From an uncultured Blautia sp. (lineage in GTDB: Bacteria; Bacillota; Clostridia; Lachnospirales; Lachnospiraceae), in the NCBI GenBank assembly GCA_945864225.1, contig CAMBAL010000024.1, positions 1 through 35,761 on the forward strand: a stretch of DNA of 35,761 bases, in the 5' to 3' direction. The notes below the pieces were generated by a model. The model was not told the DNA's origin and searched no databases. It saw only the letters and a list, made by a program, of their open reading frames with translations. The position numbers and the translations under genes were made by a program. The stretch's first letter is position 1. Each line of letters starts with the position of its first letter. Positions 1-7,201 of this stretch are shown piece after piece.

Positions 1-44
1 ATCTAGTACGGTCTCGTGGGCTCGGAGATGTGTATAAGAGACAG
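1..44 (+). other. Illumina Nextera i7 adapter (sequencing artefact)
   Basis: Bases 11-25 (GTCTCGTGGGCTCGG) and 26-44 (AGATGTGTATAAGAGACAG) are the Nextera read-2 adapter and the Tn5 mosaic end. Bases 3-10 (CTAGTACG) match the i7 index known as N702 as it is written in the adapter, and bases 1-2 fit the end of the flow-cell primer. This is library DNA left on the contig end, so genomic sequence starts at 45. Read on the minus strand it adds the false C-terminus SLIHISEPTRPY to the neighbouring reading frame. Confidence 0.98.
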
Positions 45-215
45 CTCTTTACCGATTCTTCGTCTTTCCTGTTTATCTTTTTCCCGATTATAAGGCTTCC
101 CACTAGGCACACTTCGCGTCGCTGGATTCAGTACTCCCCAAGTCAGCCTCTGTTTCGAATAATATTCCTTCTGCGCCTTTTTACTTCTTTTATCGAGTGA
201 AACATATTTCTTCAT
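45..215 (-). CDS. small basic hypothetical protein, 3' end cut off by the contig end
   Basis: The start at 215 is chosen because AAAGGAGAG lies about ten bases upstream on the minus strand. The longer frame back to 272 has no such site. The genuine part is 57 residues, beginning MKKYVSLDKRSKKAQKEYYS, and is very rich in lysine and arginine with a central segment TWGVLNPATRSVPSGKPYNR. No stop is reached: the remaining codons come from the sequencing adapter at 1-44. I do not recognise a named family. The high charge would suit a nucleic-acid-binding protein, but that is only inference. The surrounding AT-rich DNA with a pseudogene suggests an accessory region. Confidence 0.6.
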
Positions 216-282
216 CTTATTTTCTCTCCTTTGCTTTTTCATCAAGTGATATCTTTGAGATAAATGTGTCAACCAATATTGA

Positions 283-699
283 CAATATCAGAGTCTTTAT
301 GTAGGCGACTTTGTAAAATTACAAAAGGCAACTGGAGAATATATGGATAAATCCATCAGTTTCTACGATGGCGGTTCTGAAGGATTTTACCACGGTTTAA
401 TCTTAGGTCTCATCGCTTTGATGGATAACCAGTACAAGATTAAATCCAACCGTGAATCAGGAGATGGTAGGTACGATATCTCATTATTCCCGAAAAGCTC
501 AAAATATCCAGGTATCATTATGGAATTTAAATGGGGAAGTAATCTGGATTCAGATACACTTGATAAACTCGCTAAAGATGCGTTAGATCAAATAGACACC
601 AAACGGTATGACTCAGAAATGACCGAAATTGGCGTTACCAATATTCTCAAACTTGGAATCGCCTTTTCTGGTAAGAAATTAAAAATTAAAACAGAATAA
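283..699 (+). pseudogene. remnant of an AAA-ATPase-like / PD-(D/E)XK nuclease family protein (C-terminal part only)
   Basis: An ATG at 343 opens 118 codons, but the open frame continues upstream to 283 with family-like sequence (VGDFVKLQKATGEYM), so that ATG is internal to an older gene. The segment FYHGLILGLIALMDNQYKI, then SNRESGDGRYDI and IIMEFKW, is the typical C-terminal nuclease-like domain (PDDEXK_9) of bacterial proteins that normally carry a roughly 300-residue AAA-ATPase-like domain in front. The D of GRYD and the E-x-K of EFKW are the PD-(D/E)XK residues. The ATPase half is absent, and a stop lies at 280-282. No ribosome binding site is convincing at 343. A decayed copy is more likely than a working short protein. 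Confidence 0.7.
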
Positions 700-1154
700 T
701 AAATCCATAAAACAGATATCTAAATTCCGAAGGATTGAATATCCGTCAAGTAAAATTATATAATTTAATTGGCATCTTCCAAAGTATCATTTTGAACCTT
801 TGTGCTTCTAAGCTGATACTTTGGTCTCTTGCCCAAATAGTAGTTTGGAAATTACCTCCTGTATGTACCTTTTTCCATGATCTATCGTTCTTTACTCGTG
901 TAACCTACACAAAATATATCATACTCGTATTCTTCTGTAAACAATTTTGTCACTTTCCTACAATTCAATCCCGATTCTCACATACTTTTATGCAAATTGT
1001 ACAATCTAATAAAATTTCATCTATATATTATTTGAAAAGACTGATCCGTTTGTCTTTAAACATTTCTTCCTGTACCTCCATTTCCGGTCTTTAGCATAGC
1101 ATCATCAATTCCATGAATGAAAGCTTTGCTTCCGGACATTATAATGCACTCTCA
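700..1154. other. gene-free AT-rich stretch, possibly a worn-out minus-strand gene
   Basis: No convincing gene was found. The plus-strand frame at 735-1094 has no ribosome binding site and an unlikely composition. On the minus strand, several protein-like pieces lie in different frames and are broken by stops, for example MEVQEEMFKDKRISLFK near 1085-1035 and RSWKKVHTGGNFQTTIWARD near 880-820. This would suit a gene decayed by frameshifts, but I cannot assign a family. Confidence 0.35.
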
Positions 1155-1220
1155 AAATAAATGACCAGCCCTATCACGCAGATAAAATATCAGGCAAGTG
1201 ATATGGCTGGTCATTTATTT
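1155..1220 (-). terminator. large hairpin terminator after the EamA operon
   Basis: AAATAAATGACCAGCC at 1155-1170 is repeated in perfect inverted form at 1205-1220. Inside the loop TATCAC and GTGATA can pair as well, making a long stem. A/T runs on both sides would serve as U tracts in either direction. It lies downstream of the minus-strand operon ending at 1294. Confidence 0.65.
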
Positions 1221-1265
1221 TTTCGATGTAATAGTTAGAAAGAATCTTACCCGGAAGGCTTTATT

Positions 1266-1310
1266 TTTTCATCGGAAAATGCAAAGCACTTTTCTATGAT
1301 AAAATAAAAA
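1266..1310 (+). repeat. dispersed palindromic repeat, copy A
   Basis: This copy has the core GGAAAATGCAAAGCACTTTTC with AT-rich arms (TTTTCATC on the left, TATGATAAAATAAAA on the right). The left arm has diverged from the other copies, so the hairpin is imperfect. It overlaps the 3' end of the EamA gene, whose TAG stop at 1294-1296 lies inside the right arm. Confidence 0.75.
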
Positions 1311-2175
1311 TCGTGGAACCAATCAGCACGAACCCCAGAATATCCAGAAAAGTAAACTGATTTCCCATAAAAAGAACCGATAACACCGTTGCTGTCGGTA
1401 TTTCTGAACAGGCAAACAGACTGGCCTTTGCAGAACCGATCTGCTTCACAGCCACTCCATACAGCAGATATGCAAGAATGCTTCCGCATAAAACAGCAGC
1501 AAGAAGCGCTCCGAACGCTCTGCTGTCCAGGACAGGCGGATTCTTCATGGGATTTACCAGAATTCCCGCCGTAATACCTCCAAAAAACAAGGAAACCGAT
1601 GTAATCGCCTGTGCAGAATACCTTTCATACAAAGGCTCCGGCAAAACAGTACTGAGCATCATAAAGAACGCACAGCCGATTCCCCATACCAATGCTTCTT
1701 CCGACATGACAAGTTCATGAATATTGCCATGTGTCGCAATCAGAAAAATGCCTGCAACGGCCAAAGCCAGGGACAGCATCTCCATCTTCTCAGGAAATTT
1801 ATGTTTTTTCACGCACACATAAATCATCACCATAACCGGACATAAGTATTGGAGGACAATAGCCGTAGCCGCATTGGATTTCTGCACAGCTCCGTAGCAC
1901 GCAAACTGAAAGAGCATCGTTCCCAGTATCCCGGTCAGAGCACATCGCAACAGATCTTCTTTCCTTTTCAGGAGCATCCGCAGTTCTTCTCTCTTTGTCA
2001 GCAGCAAAAATATCAGCATACAGAACCCGGAAACCAGCATTCGCACAGCCACAAACCAGGAAGACTGCATTTCTGTATTCGTAAACAAATACTGACTGAA
2101 TACGCCGGAGAGCCCCCAGCAGAATCCTGTCAGAATTCCGCCGCAGACTCCCTGGACTTTCCTGTTGTCCATCAT
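1294..2175 (-). CDS. EamA-family (DMT superfamily) membrane transporter
   Basis: This is a multi-pass membrane protein of the drug/metabolite transporter superfamily, 293 residues, the usual length for two EamA repeats of five helices. Typical stretches are GVCGGILTGFCWGLSGVFSQ at the start and the second repeat with AVLCGSILAYLLYGVAVKQIG followed by ASLFACSEIPTATVLSVLF. Such proteins often export amino acids or other metabolites, but the substrate here is unknown. The ATG at 2175 is preferred (AAAAGG nine bases upstream). A further in-frame ATG at 2193 has no ribosome binding site. It is the last gene of a four-gene operon, one base after the alcohol dehydrogenase stop. Its last codons and stop lie in a copy of the dispersed repeat. 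Confidence 0.9.
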   Translation of the reverse strand: MMDNRKVQGVCGGILTGFCWGLSGVFSQYLFTNTEMQSSWFVAVRMLVSGFCMLIFLLLTKREELRMLLKRKEDLLRCALTGILGTMLFQFACYGAVQKSNAATAIVLQYLCPVMVMIYVCVKKHKFPEKMEMLSLALAVAGIFLIATHGNIHELVMSEEALVWGIGCAFFMMLSTVLPEPLYERYSAQAITSVSLFFGGITAGILVNPMKNPPVLDSRAFGALLAAVLCGSILAYLLYGVAVKQIGSAKASLFACSEIPTATVLSVLFMGNQFTFLDILGFVLIGSTIFILS

Positions 2176-2176
2176 T

Positions 2177-3325
2177 TTATAATGCCTTTTCATAAAGGGA
2201 AAGGATATCTTTCTTCGTTGTACTCCTCGGATTTACTGCAATATTCCCGCTCTTCATGGCGTCATCTGCCATTGCATCGAATTTATCTGCAGTTACTCCC
2301 ACCTCACCAAGAGATGCCGGAATTCCCAGCTGTTCATTCAATTCTACCAGCAGATCCACCAGCATAAATGGTTCAAACTCCTCTTCAAAAGCAGGCGTTC
2401 TGGAAATATAATTATAAATCTTCAGATATTTTCCATTGTCTGCCAGTGCATTATATTCCACAATCGTCGGCAGTAAAATCGCATTGGCAACACCGTGCGG
2501 CACGTCAAAGAACGCACTGACCGGATGACTCATCGCATGAACATCCCCAAGCCTTGCCCAGGAAAAAGCAATTCCCGCAAACAGAGAACCAGTGATCATT
2601 CCCTCTGCTGCTTCAAGATCCGTACGGTCAGCAAAGTATCTTCTGATATTTTTTCCGATCAGCTCCAGTGCTTTTTCTGCCATTGCATCAGAAAATGGAG
2701 AGGCTGCTTTTGAAAGATAAGCTTCCAGTGCATGAACCATTGCATCAATTCCGCATGCTGCTGCCACCGAAGCCGGAGCAGTTGTCAGCAATTCCGGATC
2801 CAGAATCGCATAAGAAGGAATCAATTTATAACTGAATACGGTTAATTTATAATTTCTGCTGTGATCTGTAATAACAGAAAACGCGGTAACTTCCGAACCG
2901 GTACCTGCAGTTGTCGGAATGGCAATAAGCGGGATGATATCTCCCGGAACCTTGCCGCCGCCTTCATATTCTGTGATACTTCCGCCATACTTTGCAACGA
3001 CGCCGACTGCTTTCGCCACATCCATAGGGGAACCGCCCCCTAATGCGATCAGAAAATCAGCTCCGCTTTCCTGAAATGCTTTTGTCGCTTTTTCCACAGT
3101 CTCCACAGAAGGATTTCCTTCTGTTTCTGTAAAAGCATCTGCCGGAATCCCTACGCCTTCTAATGCATCTGCACAGGACTTTACAATTCCCATTTTATTC
3201 AGACGAGGTCCGGAAATAATAAATCCATGGGAACCTCCCAGTTTTTTTGCCGCTTCCGGCAGTTTTGCCAGACTTCCCTGGCCAACGATAATCTCCTGTG
3301 GTATGGAAAATGAAAATTCTTTCAT
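2177..3325 (-). CDS. iron-containing alcohol dehydrogenase
   Basis: This is a group III, metal-dependent alcohol dehydrogenase of 382 residues that interconverts an alcohol and an aldehyde with NAD(P)H. Visible motifs are the nucleotide-binding stretch ALGGGSPMDVAKA, IPTTAGTGSEVT, and the metal-ligand regions CGIDAMVHALEAYLS and GDVHAMSHPVSAFFDVPHG with their Asp and His residues. The start at 3325 (MKEFSFSIPQ) follows AGGAGAGGAGC. The longer frame to 3391 overlaps the permease and is rejected. It lies 22 bases after the amino-acid permease. With the nearby aminotransferase it could reduce an aldehyde made by transamination, for instance a semialdehyde to a hydroxy acid. That is inference: the family includes 4-hydroxybutyrate, butanol and propanediol dehydrogenases, which cannot be told apart here. 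Confidence 0.93.
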   Translation of the reverse strand: MKEFSFSIPQEIIVGQGSLAKLPEAAKKLGGSHGFIISGPRLNKMGIVKSCADALEGVGIPADAFTETEGNPSVETVEKATKAFQESGADFLIALGGGSPMDVAKAVGVVAKYGGSITEYEGGGKVPGDIIPLIAIPTTAGTGSEVTAFSVITDHSRNYKLTVFSYKLIPSYAILDPELLTTAPASVAAACGIDAMVHALEAYLSKAASPFSDAMAEKALELIGKNIRRYFADRTDLEAAEGMITGSLFAGIAFSWARLGDVHAMSHPVSAFFDVPHGVANAILLPTIVEYNALADNGKYLKIYNYISRTPAFEEEFEPFMLVDLLVELNEQLGIPASLGEVGVTADKFDAMADDAMKSGNIAVNPRSTTKKDILSLYEKAL

Positions 3326-3347
3326 TGTTTTTTGCTCCTCTCCTGTT

Positions 3348-4871
3348 TTATGCTGCCATTCTCTGCAGCACACGTTCAATTGCCTGGTCAATTACCAGAT
3401 CCAGTTCTTCTTCATCAGCTTCCGGCATCAGTGTTGCAGCATCCTCGTCGGAAATCAGTTCCACCAGTGTACCAAAGGATTCCTGATATTTTCTCTTGCA
3501 GACAACATAGAATACAACACCTAACAGCGCCCATCCGCCGACCATTCCCCATTCCTGCCAGACAAGGTTTCCGCCGGAACCCGGGATACAATACATCAGT
3601 ACCATAAAGCCAGACATCAGAACTGCCATTGTTCCTACAAATTTATATGCAGGAACACGATACGGACGCGGCATATCCGGTTCTTTTTTTCTGAGAATCA
3701 GGAAGGAAATTGATACCATACAGTACGCAAGACAGCATCCGAAATTGCCTGCGTCACAGATCCAGACCATCATTTTTCGTCCTGCAAGCGGTGCGATCAT
3801 CGTCAGTGCCCCAATTAAATATAAGGAATTCACCGGTGTTTTGTGCTTCGGATGAAGTTTTGCAAAAAACGGCGGAATCATATAAGATTCAGCCATGGAA
3901 TACATTGCTCTTGAACCACCGATCATAAATGAATTCCAGGAAGTGATAATTCCGCACATACCGCCGACAATGATGACCTTTGCCATTACAGAAGTCTTAA
4001 ATGCGGTGGCCATGGCATCTGCGGTTACCAGACCGGTGCCTGCCTCTGATGCGGCAATGGCATCTGCATCCAACACATAACCTACAGCCAGAATCACAAG
4101 CGCATAAAAAACAACAGCAAGAACAACTGATAAAATCAGCATTTTACCGATTTTTTTCAGTGGAACATTGATTTCCTCCGCAGCCTGCGGAATAACATCA
4201 AATCCGATAAAATAAAACGGAGTGATCACGGCTACAGAAAGCACATTTTTGAGCATAGAGCCGCCTGTGGAACCCACAAACATCTGACCGTTCAGATTAT
4301 CCACACTTCCGTTAATGACTGATGCCACGATCAGCAGAATTCCGGCACCTCCAATAATGACCGTCAGTACTGTCTGAAGCATCGCTGCGGTTTTCGCGCC
4401 CATAATGTTGATCACCATAATCAGAAATGCCAGGATAATCGCTACCGCAAGCCAGGATGCATAAATATCAAATCCGGCAACCGTATAAAGATACCCTTTT
4501 AAAAATCCCGGCCATAAATATGTCAGAATGGTCGGAAATGCACATGCCTCAAAACACGCTACGCCCACATATCCGAGAATAATTCCCCAGGTACATACAA
4601 AAGAACCGGTCGGTCCCATAGCCCGGTAGCTGAATACATGTTCTCCTCCGCACTGCGGCATCGCAGCTGTCAATTCCGCATAGGTAAGTCCAACAAAGAA
4701 AATCATGATACCGCCGATTACAAAACCAAGGGCCGCACCAACTACGCCGCCGCTTTCAATCCATCCGCCGGAGGATACGACCCAGCCCCAGCCGATCATT
4801 GCGCCAAAGGCAATCACCAGAATATCCCACGCACTGAACACTTTGTCAAATTCTGATTTTTTCTTATTCAT
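3348..4871 (-). CDS. APC-superfamily amino acid permease
   Basis: This 507-residue polytopic membrane protein has about twelve helices and is of the amino acid-polyamine-organocation type. The first helix carries the broken-helix motif region GAMIGWGWVVSSGG, where APC transporters bind the amino group and carboxylate of their substrate. AELTAAMPQCGGEHVFSYRA matches the conserved cytoplasmic loop after helix 2. The C-terminal tail is acidic (ISDEDAATLMPEADEEELD). The start at 4871 follows AAAGGAGAGG. It is the second gene of the operon, 18 bases after the cytidylate-kinase-like gene. The substrate is not evident from sequence. The neighbouring aminotransferase and alcohol dehydrogenase suggest an amino acid that is then broken down, though proton symport or exchange with a product are both possible. 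Confidence 0.93.
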   Translation of the reverse strand: MNKKKSEFDKVFSAWDILVIAFGAMIGWGWVVSSGGWIESGGVVGAALGFVIGGIMIFFVGLTYAELTAAMPQCGGEHVFSYRAMGPTGSFVCTWGIILGYVGVACFEACAFPTILTYLWPGFLKGYLYTVAGFDIYASWLAVAIILAFLIMVINIMGAKTAAMLQTVLTVIIGGAGILLIVASVINGSVDNLNGQMFVGSTGGSMLKNVLSVAVITPFYFIGFDVIPQAAEEINVPLKKIGKMLILSVVLAVVFYALVILAVGYVLDADAIAASEAGTGLVTADAMATAFKTSVMAKVIIVGGMCGIITSWNSFMIGGSRAMYSMAESYMIPPFFAKLHPKHKTPVNSLYLIGALTMIAPLAGRKMMVWICDAGNFGCCLAYCMVSISFLILRKKEPDMPRPYRVPAYKFVGTMAVLMSGFMVLMYCIPGSGGNLVWQEWGMVGGWALLGVVFYVVCKRKYQESFGTLVELISDEDAATLMPEADEEELDLVIDQAIERVLQRMAA

Positions 4872-4889
4872 AGCGAGTCCTCTCCTTTC

Positions 4890-5495
4890 TCAGATGTCAA
4901 ATAACTTCTTTGCCAGTATTTCGATATATTCTGCAGTTCCGTCAATCCCAAGCATACTGCTGTCGATCAAAAGATTCCTGTTATGACGGTCACCGCGATT
5001 ACTGCCTGTAAATGCAAGATGTCGGATATGATACCGCTTATCCTTCTCAGAAATCAGAAGTTTCGCATCTTTTTCCGTCAGGTTATGGCTTTCCATAATA
5101 TGTCGGATTCTCACTTCATCCGGAGCATAAATGAATACACATAACAGATTTTCCTGCCCTTTTAAAATATAATCTGCGGAACGTCCGATAAATACGCAGG
5201 ACTCTTTTGCCGCCAGTTTTCGGATAATCTGTTTCTGCACATGGATTGCACGGTCTGTCAGGTCAGAAAGCTTTGAAAAAGAACCTCTTTCCTGTCCTTC
5301 CACACCTTTTCCTGCAATCGTAAGACCGGATTCTACTTTGTCCATAATATCCTGCGGAATTCCTACTTCATCAATGATGGCATCCACTGTTTCCCTGTTA
5401 TATACAGGAATCCCCAGATCTTCCGCGATTTTTTTGCCTATTGCATTTCCTTTTGCCCCATATTCACATCCAATCGTTATCACAAAATGCTGCAT
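4890..5495 (-). CDS. cytidylate kinase-like family protein (copy 1)
   Basis: This is a P-loop protein of the Cytidylate_kin2 type, 201 residues. The N-terminus VITIGCEYGAKGNAIGKKIA corresponds to the family P-loop and keeps the GK pair. The family signature LAAKESCVFIGRSADYIL is clear, and DKRY and the C-terminal region resemble a nucleotide-kinase lid. True CMP kinase activity has not been generally shown for this family, so the substrate is uncertain. The start at 5495 is used because AAAGGAAG lies nine bases upstream. A GTG at 5504 is too close to that site. It is the first gene of the operon with an APC permease, alcohol dehydrogenase and EamA exporter. A paralogue ends the liv operon at 31453-32082, sharing the motif ELAAKESCV-IGR. 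Confidence 0.85.
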   Translation of the reverse strand: MQHFVITIGCEYGAKGNAIGKKIAEDLGIPVYNRETVDAIIDEVGIPQDIMDKVESGLTIAGKGVEGQERGSFSKLSDLTDRAIHVQKQIIRKLAAKESCVFIGRSADYILKGQENLLCVFIYAPDEVRIRHIMESHNLTEKDAKLLISEKDKRYHIRHLAFTGSNRGDRHNRNLLIDSSMLGIDGTAEYIEILAKKLFDI

Positions 5496-5530
5496 CCCAT
5501 TCACTTCCTTTATGTATTTGCTTTTATGAA

Positions 5531-5585
5531 TACTTTATTTTATCATAGGAAAATGTAAAGCACTTTCCTATGATAAAATAAAGTA
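5531..5585 (+). repeat. dispersed palindromic repeat, copy B (22-bp perfect arms)
   Basis: The arms at 5531-5552 and 5564-5585 are perfect inverted repeats of 22 bases around the 11-base loop ATGTAAAGCAC. The core matches the other copies. It sits between the terminator of the aminotransferase gene and the start of the cytidylate-kinase-like operon. Confidence 0.9.
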
Positions 5586-5622
5586 GACAAGGGCGCACGA
5601 ATCCCTTCGTGACGCCCTCGTC
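5586..5622 (-). terminator. intrinsic terminator of the aminotransferase gene
   Basis: On the minus strand, GACGAGGGCG pairs with CGCCCTTGTC, and an inner CACGAA/TTCGTG stem closes on a GGGA loop. It starts about 20 bases after the aminotransferase stop at 5644 and runs into the T-rich arm of repeat copy B, which would supply the U tract. Confidence 0.75.
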
Positions 5623-5643
5623 TGCTCATTTCTATTTTTCATT

Positions 5644-6858
5644 TTATGCCAAAGCTTTTACTGTTTCATCCAGAATGGCAACTGCCTTGTCGCATTCTTC
5701 CCTGGATACGATCAGAGGCGGAACCATACGAATGGTATGCGCACCAATTGCAGTGATCAGCAGTTTCCGGTCTAAAGCACCATGTTTTACATCCACACCG
5801 CTTACCGTATCATCAAATTCAACACCGACCAGCAGTCCCTGATGTCTTACTTCTTTCACATGAGGAAGCTTCTCAAGTTCTGCAGAGAAATAATCACCCA
5901 TCTCTTTCGCATTGCCTGCCAGATCTCTGTCAAGCAGTTCATTTACTTCTGCCAGTGCTGCTGCACAGGAAACCGGATGACCTCCGAATGTAGTTCCATG
6001 GGAACCTGGTGTAAATGCTTTCGCCACTTCCTCGGTTGCACAGATTGCTCCGATCGGCATTCCGCCGCCCAGACCTTTCGCCATGGACACGATATCCGGC
6101 TTGATACCGTAATTCATATAGGACATCACAGCACCGGTTCTGCACCATCCGGTCTGTACTTCATCGATCAGAAGCAGCATACCCTTTTCATCACAAAATT
6201 CACGAAGACCTTTCATAAATTCCATGGTTGCCGGATGCACACCGCCCTCGCCCTGTACCGGCTCGATCATGATGGCAATGGTATTCTCTGTACATGCGTT
6301 TTTGAACGCTTCCAGATCATTATACGGTGCATAGGAAAATCCGTATGTCATCGGACCAAATCCTACCTGGCATCCATTTCCCGGCTGTCCTGTTGCAGAC
6401 ATCGCACCGAATGTTCTGCCATGAAAGCCCATTTTTGCTGTTACGATATGATATTTATTAGGACCGTATTTCTCAATTCCGTACTTACGGGCCATTTTAA
6501 TCATCGCTTCATTTGCCTCTGTACCGGAATTCTGATAAAAAATCTTGTCCATCCCGATTGTTTCACAGACTTTTTCAGCCAGCAATGCCTGCGGAATTGT
6601 ATATGGATAGTTAAAGGTATGCATGATGTCGTCTACCTGATCCTTAACTGCTGCAACAACCTTTGGATTGCGGCTGCCGGCATTATTTACTGCAATACCT
6701 GCATAAAAATCAAGATATGGGGTTCCCTCTTCATCATACAGATACATTCCTTCTGCTGTTTCTGCAAGGAAATCAAAACGCTCGTATGTTTCGATCATGT
6801 ATTTGCTTACTTTGTCCTTAATTTCCTGTTTTGTCAGTCCTGTGTCTTTTAATTTCAT
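5644..6858 (-). CDS. class III PLP-dependent aminotransferase (acetylornithine/omega-amino acid type)
   Basis: This is a fold-type I aminotransferase of 404 residues. FYQNSGTEANEAMIKMARK binds the cofactor phosphate, FHGRTFGAMSATGQ is the usual aromatic-stacking region, D232 in LLLIDEVQTGWCRTG pairs with the pyridine nitrogen, and K261 in SMAKGLGGGMPIGA forms the Schiff base. GTTFGGHPVSCAAAL also fits. Such enzymes move the terminal amino group of acetylornithine, ornithine, 4-aminobutyrate or 5-aminovalerate to 2-oxoglutarate. No arginine-biosynthesis gene is nearby, while a permease, an alcohol dehydrogenase and an XRE-cupin regulator are, so a catabolic omega-amino acid role is a fair guess. 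The start at 6858 follows GGAGGAGGAAAG. The gene has its own promoter, leader hairpin and terminator. Confidence 0.9.
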   Translation of the reverse strand: MKLKDTGLTKQEIKDKVSKYMIETYERFDFLAETAEGMYLYDEEGTPYLDFYAGIAVNNAGSRNPKVVAAVKDQVDDIMHTFNYPYTIPQALLAEKVCETIGMDKIFYQNSGTEANEAMIKMARKYGIEKYGPNKYHIVTAKMGFHGRTFGAMSATGQPGNGCQVGFGPMTYGFSYAPYNDLEAFKNACTENTIAIMIEPVQGEGGVHPATMEFMKGLREFCDEKGMLLLIDEVQTGWCRTGAVMSYMNYGIKPDIVSMAKGLGGGMPIGAICATEEVAKAFTPGSHGTTFGGHPVSCAAALAEVNELLDRDLAGNAKEMGDYFSAELEKLPHVKEVRHQGLLVGVEFDDTVSGVDVKHGALDRKLLITAIGAHTIRMVPPLIVSREECDKAVAILDETVKALA

Positions 6859-6944
6859 AATTCTTTCCTCCTCCAGCTTATCTTTATTTCTCCGGAAATT
6901 CCTGATTCTCCTTCTGGACAAACAGGAATACTTTCCTGAGAAAC

Positions 6945-6981
6945 AAAAAAAACGCCAATGATTCCTGTGAATCATTGACGC
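6945..6981 (-). terminator. terminator-like dyad in the aminotransferase leader (possible attenuator or operator)
   Basis: CAATGATTC at 6956-6964 and GAATCATTG at 6969-6977 are perfect inverted repeats around CTGT. Extending outward on the minus strand gives a stem of about 12 pairs (counting G-U) with an ACAG loop, followed by eight T residues (6952-6945). This is the geometry of an intrinsic terminator. It lies only about 25 bases after the predicted transcription start and about 90 before the aminotransferase ATG. It may terminate conditionally, end the upstream regulator transcript, or serve as a protein-binding dyad. Confidence 0.7.
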
Positions 6982-7011
6982 CTTTGTCACTTTTGCTTTT
7001 ATGTTGTGTAC

Positions 7012-7040
7012 AATATATCACACTTTTCATGAATAGTCAA
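7012..7040 (-). promoter_or_regulatory. sigma-70-type promoter for the aminotransferase gene
   Basis: On the minus strand TTGACT (7040-7035) and TATATT (7017-7012) are separated by exactly 17 bases. The predicted start is near 7005, giving a leader of about 145 bases that contains the dyad at 6953-6981. Confidence 0.7.
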
Positions 7041-7201
7041 TTAAAATATTGTTGTTTTTTCGAGATTTTTGCATTCTTTTGTTCAATATTTTGGACATCT
7101 ATTTTCAGAGAGAGGCATAGCCGAATATGTTGACCGAATGCGAGACAATTTTCCTGCAAAGTGGGGCATGCATATGACGGGAGTAAATTTTCAAACACGC
7201 T

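Noticed and set aside
735-1094. Plus-strand 119-codon open frame
   Set aside because: No ribosome binding site, unlikely residue composition and no recognisable motif. The minus strand shows more protein-like pieces here.
5782-6852. Plus-strand 356-codon open frame opposite the aminotransferase
   Set aside because: It is the antisense shadow of a gene with all catalytic residues, is rich in Cys, His and Ile, and has no ribosome binding site.
6859-6990. Arg-rich in-frame extension upstream of the aminotransferase as a leader peptide (SRRRIRNFRRN)
   Set aside because: No separate start with a ribosome binding site and no stop before the gene. The arginines arise from purine-rich leader DNA, and the GGAGGAGG site clearly serves the ATG at 6858.
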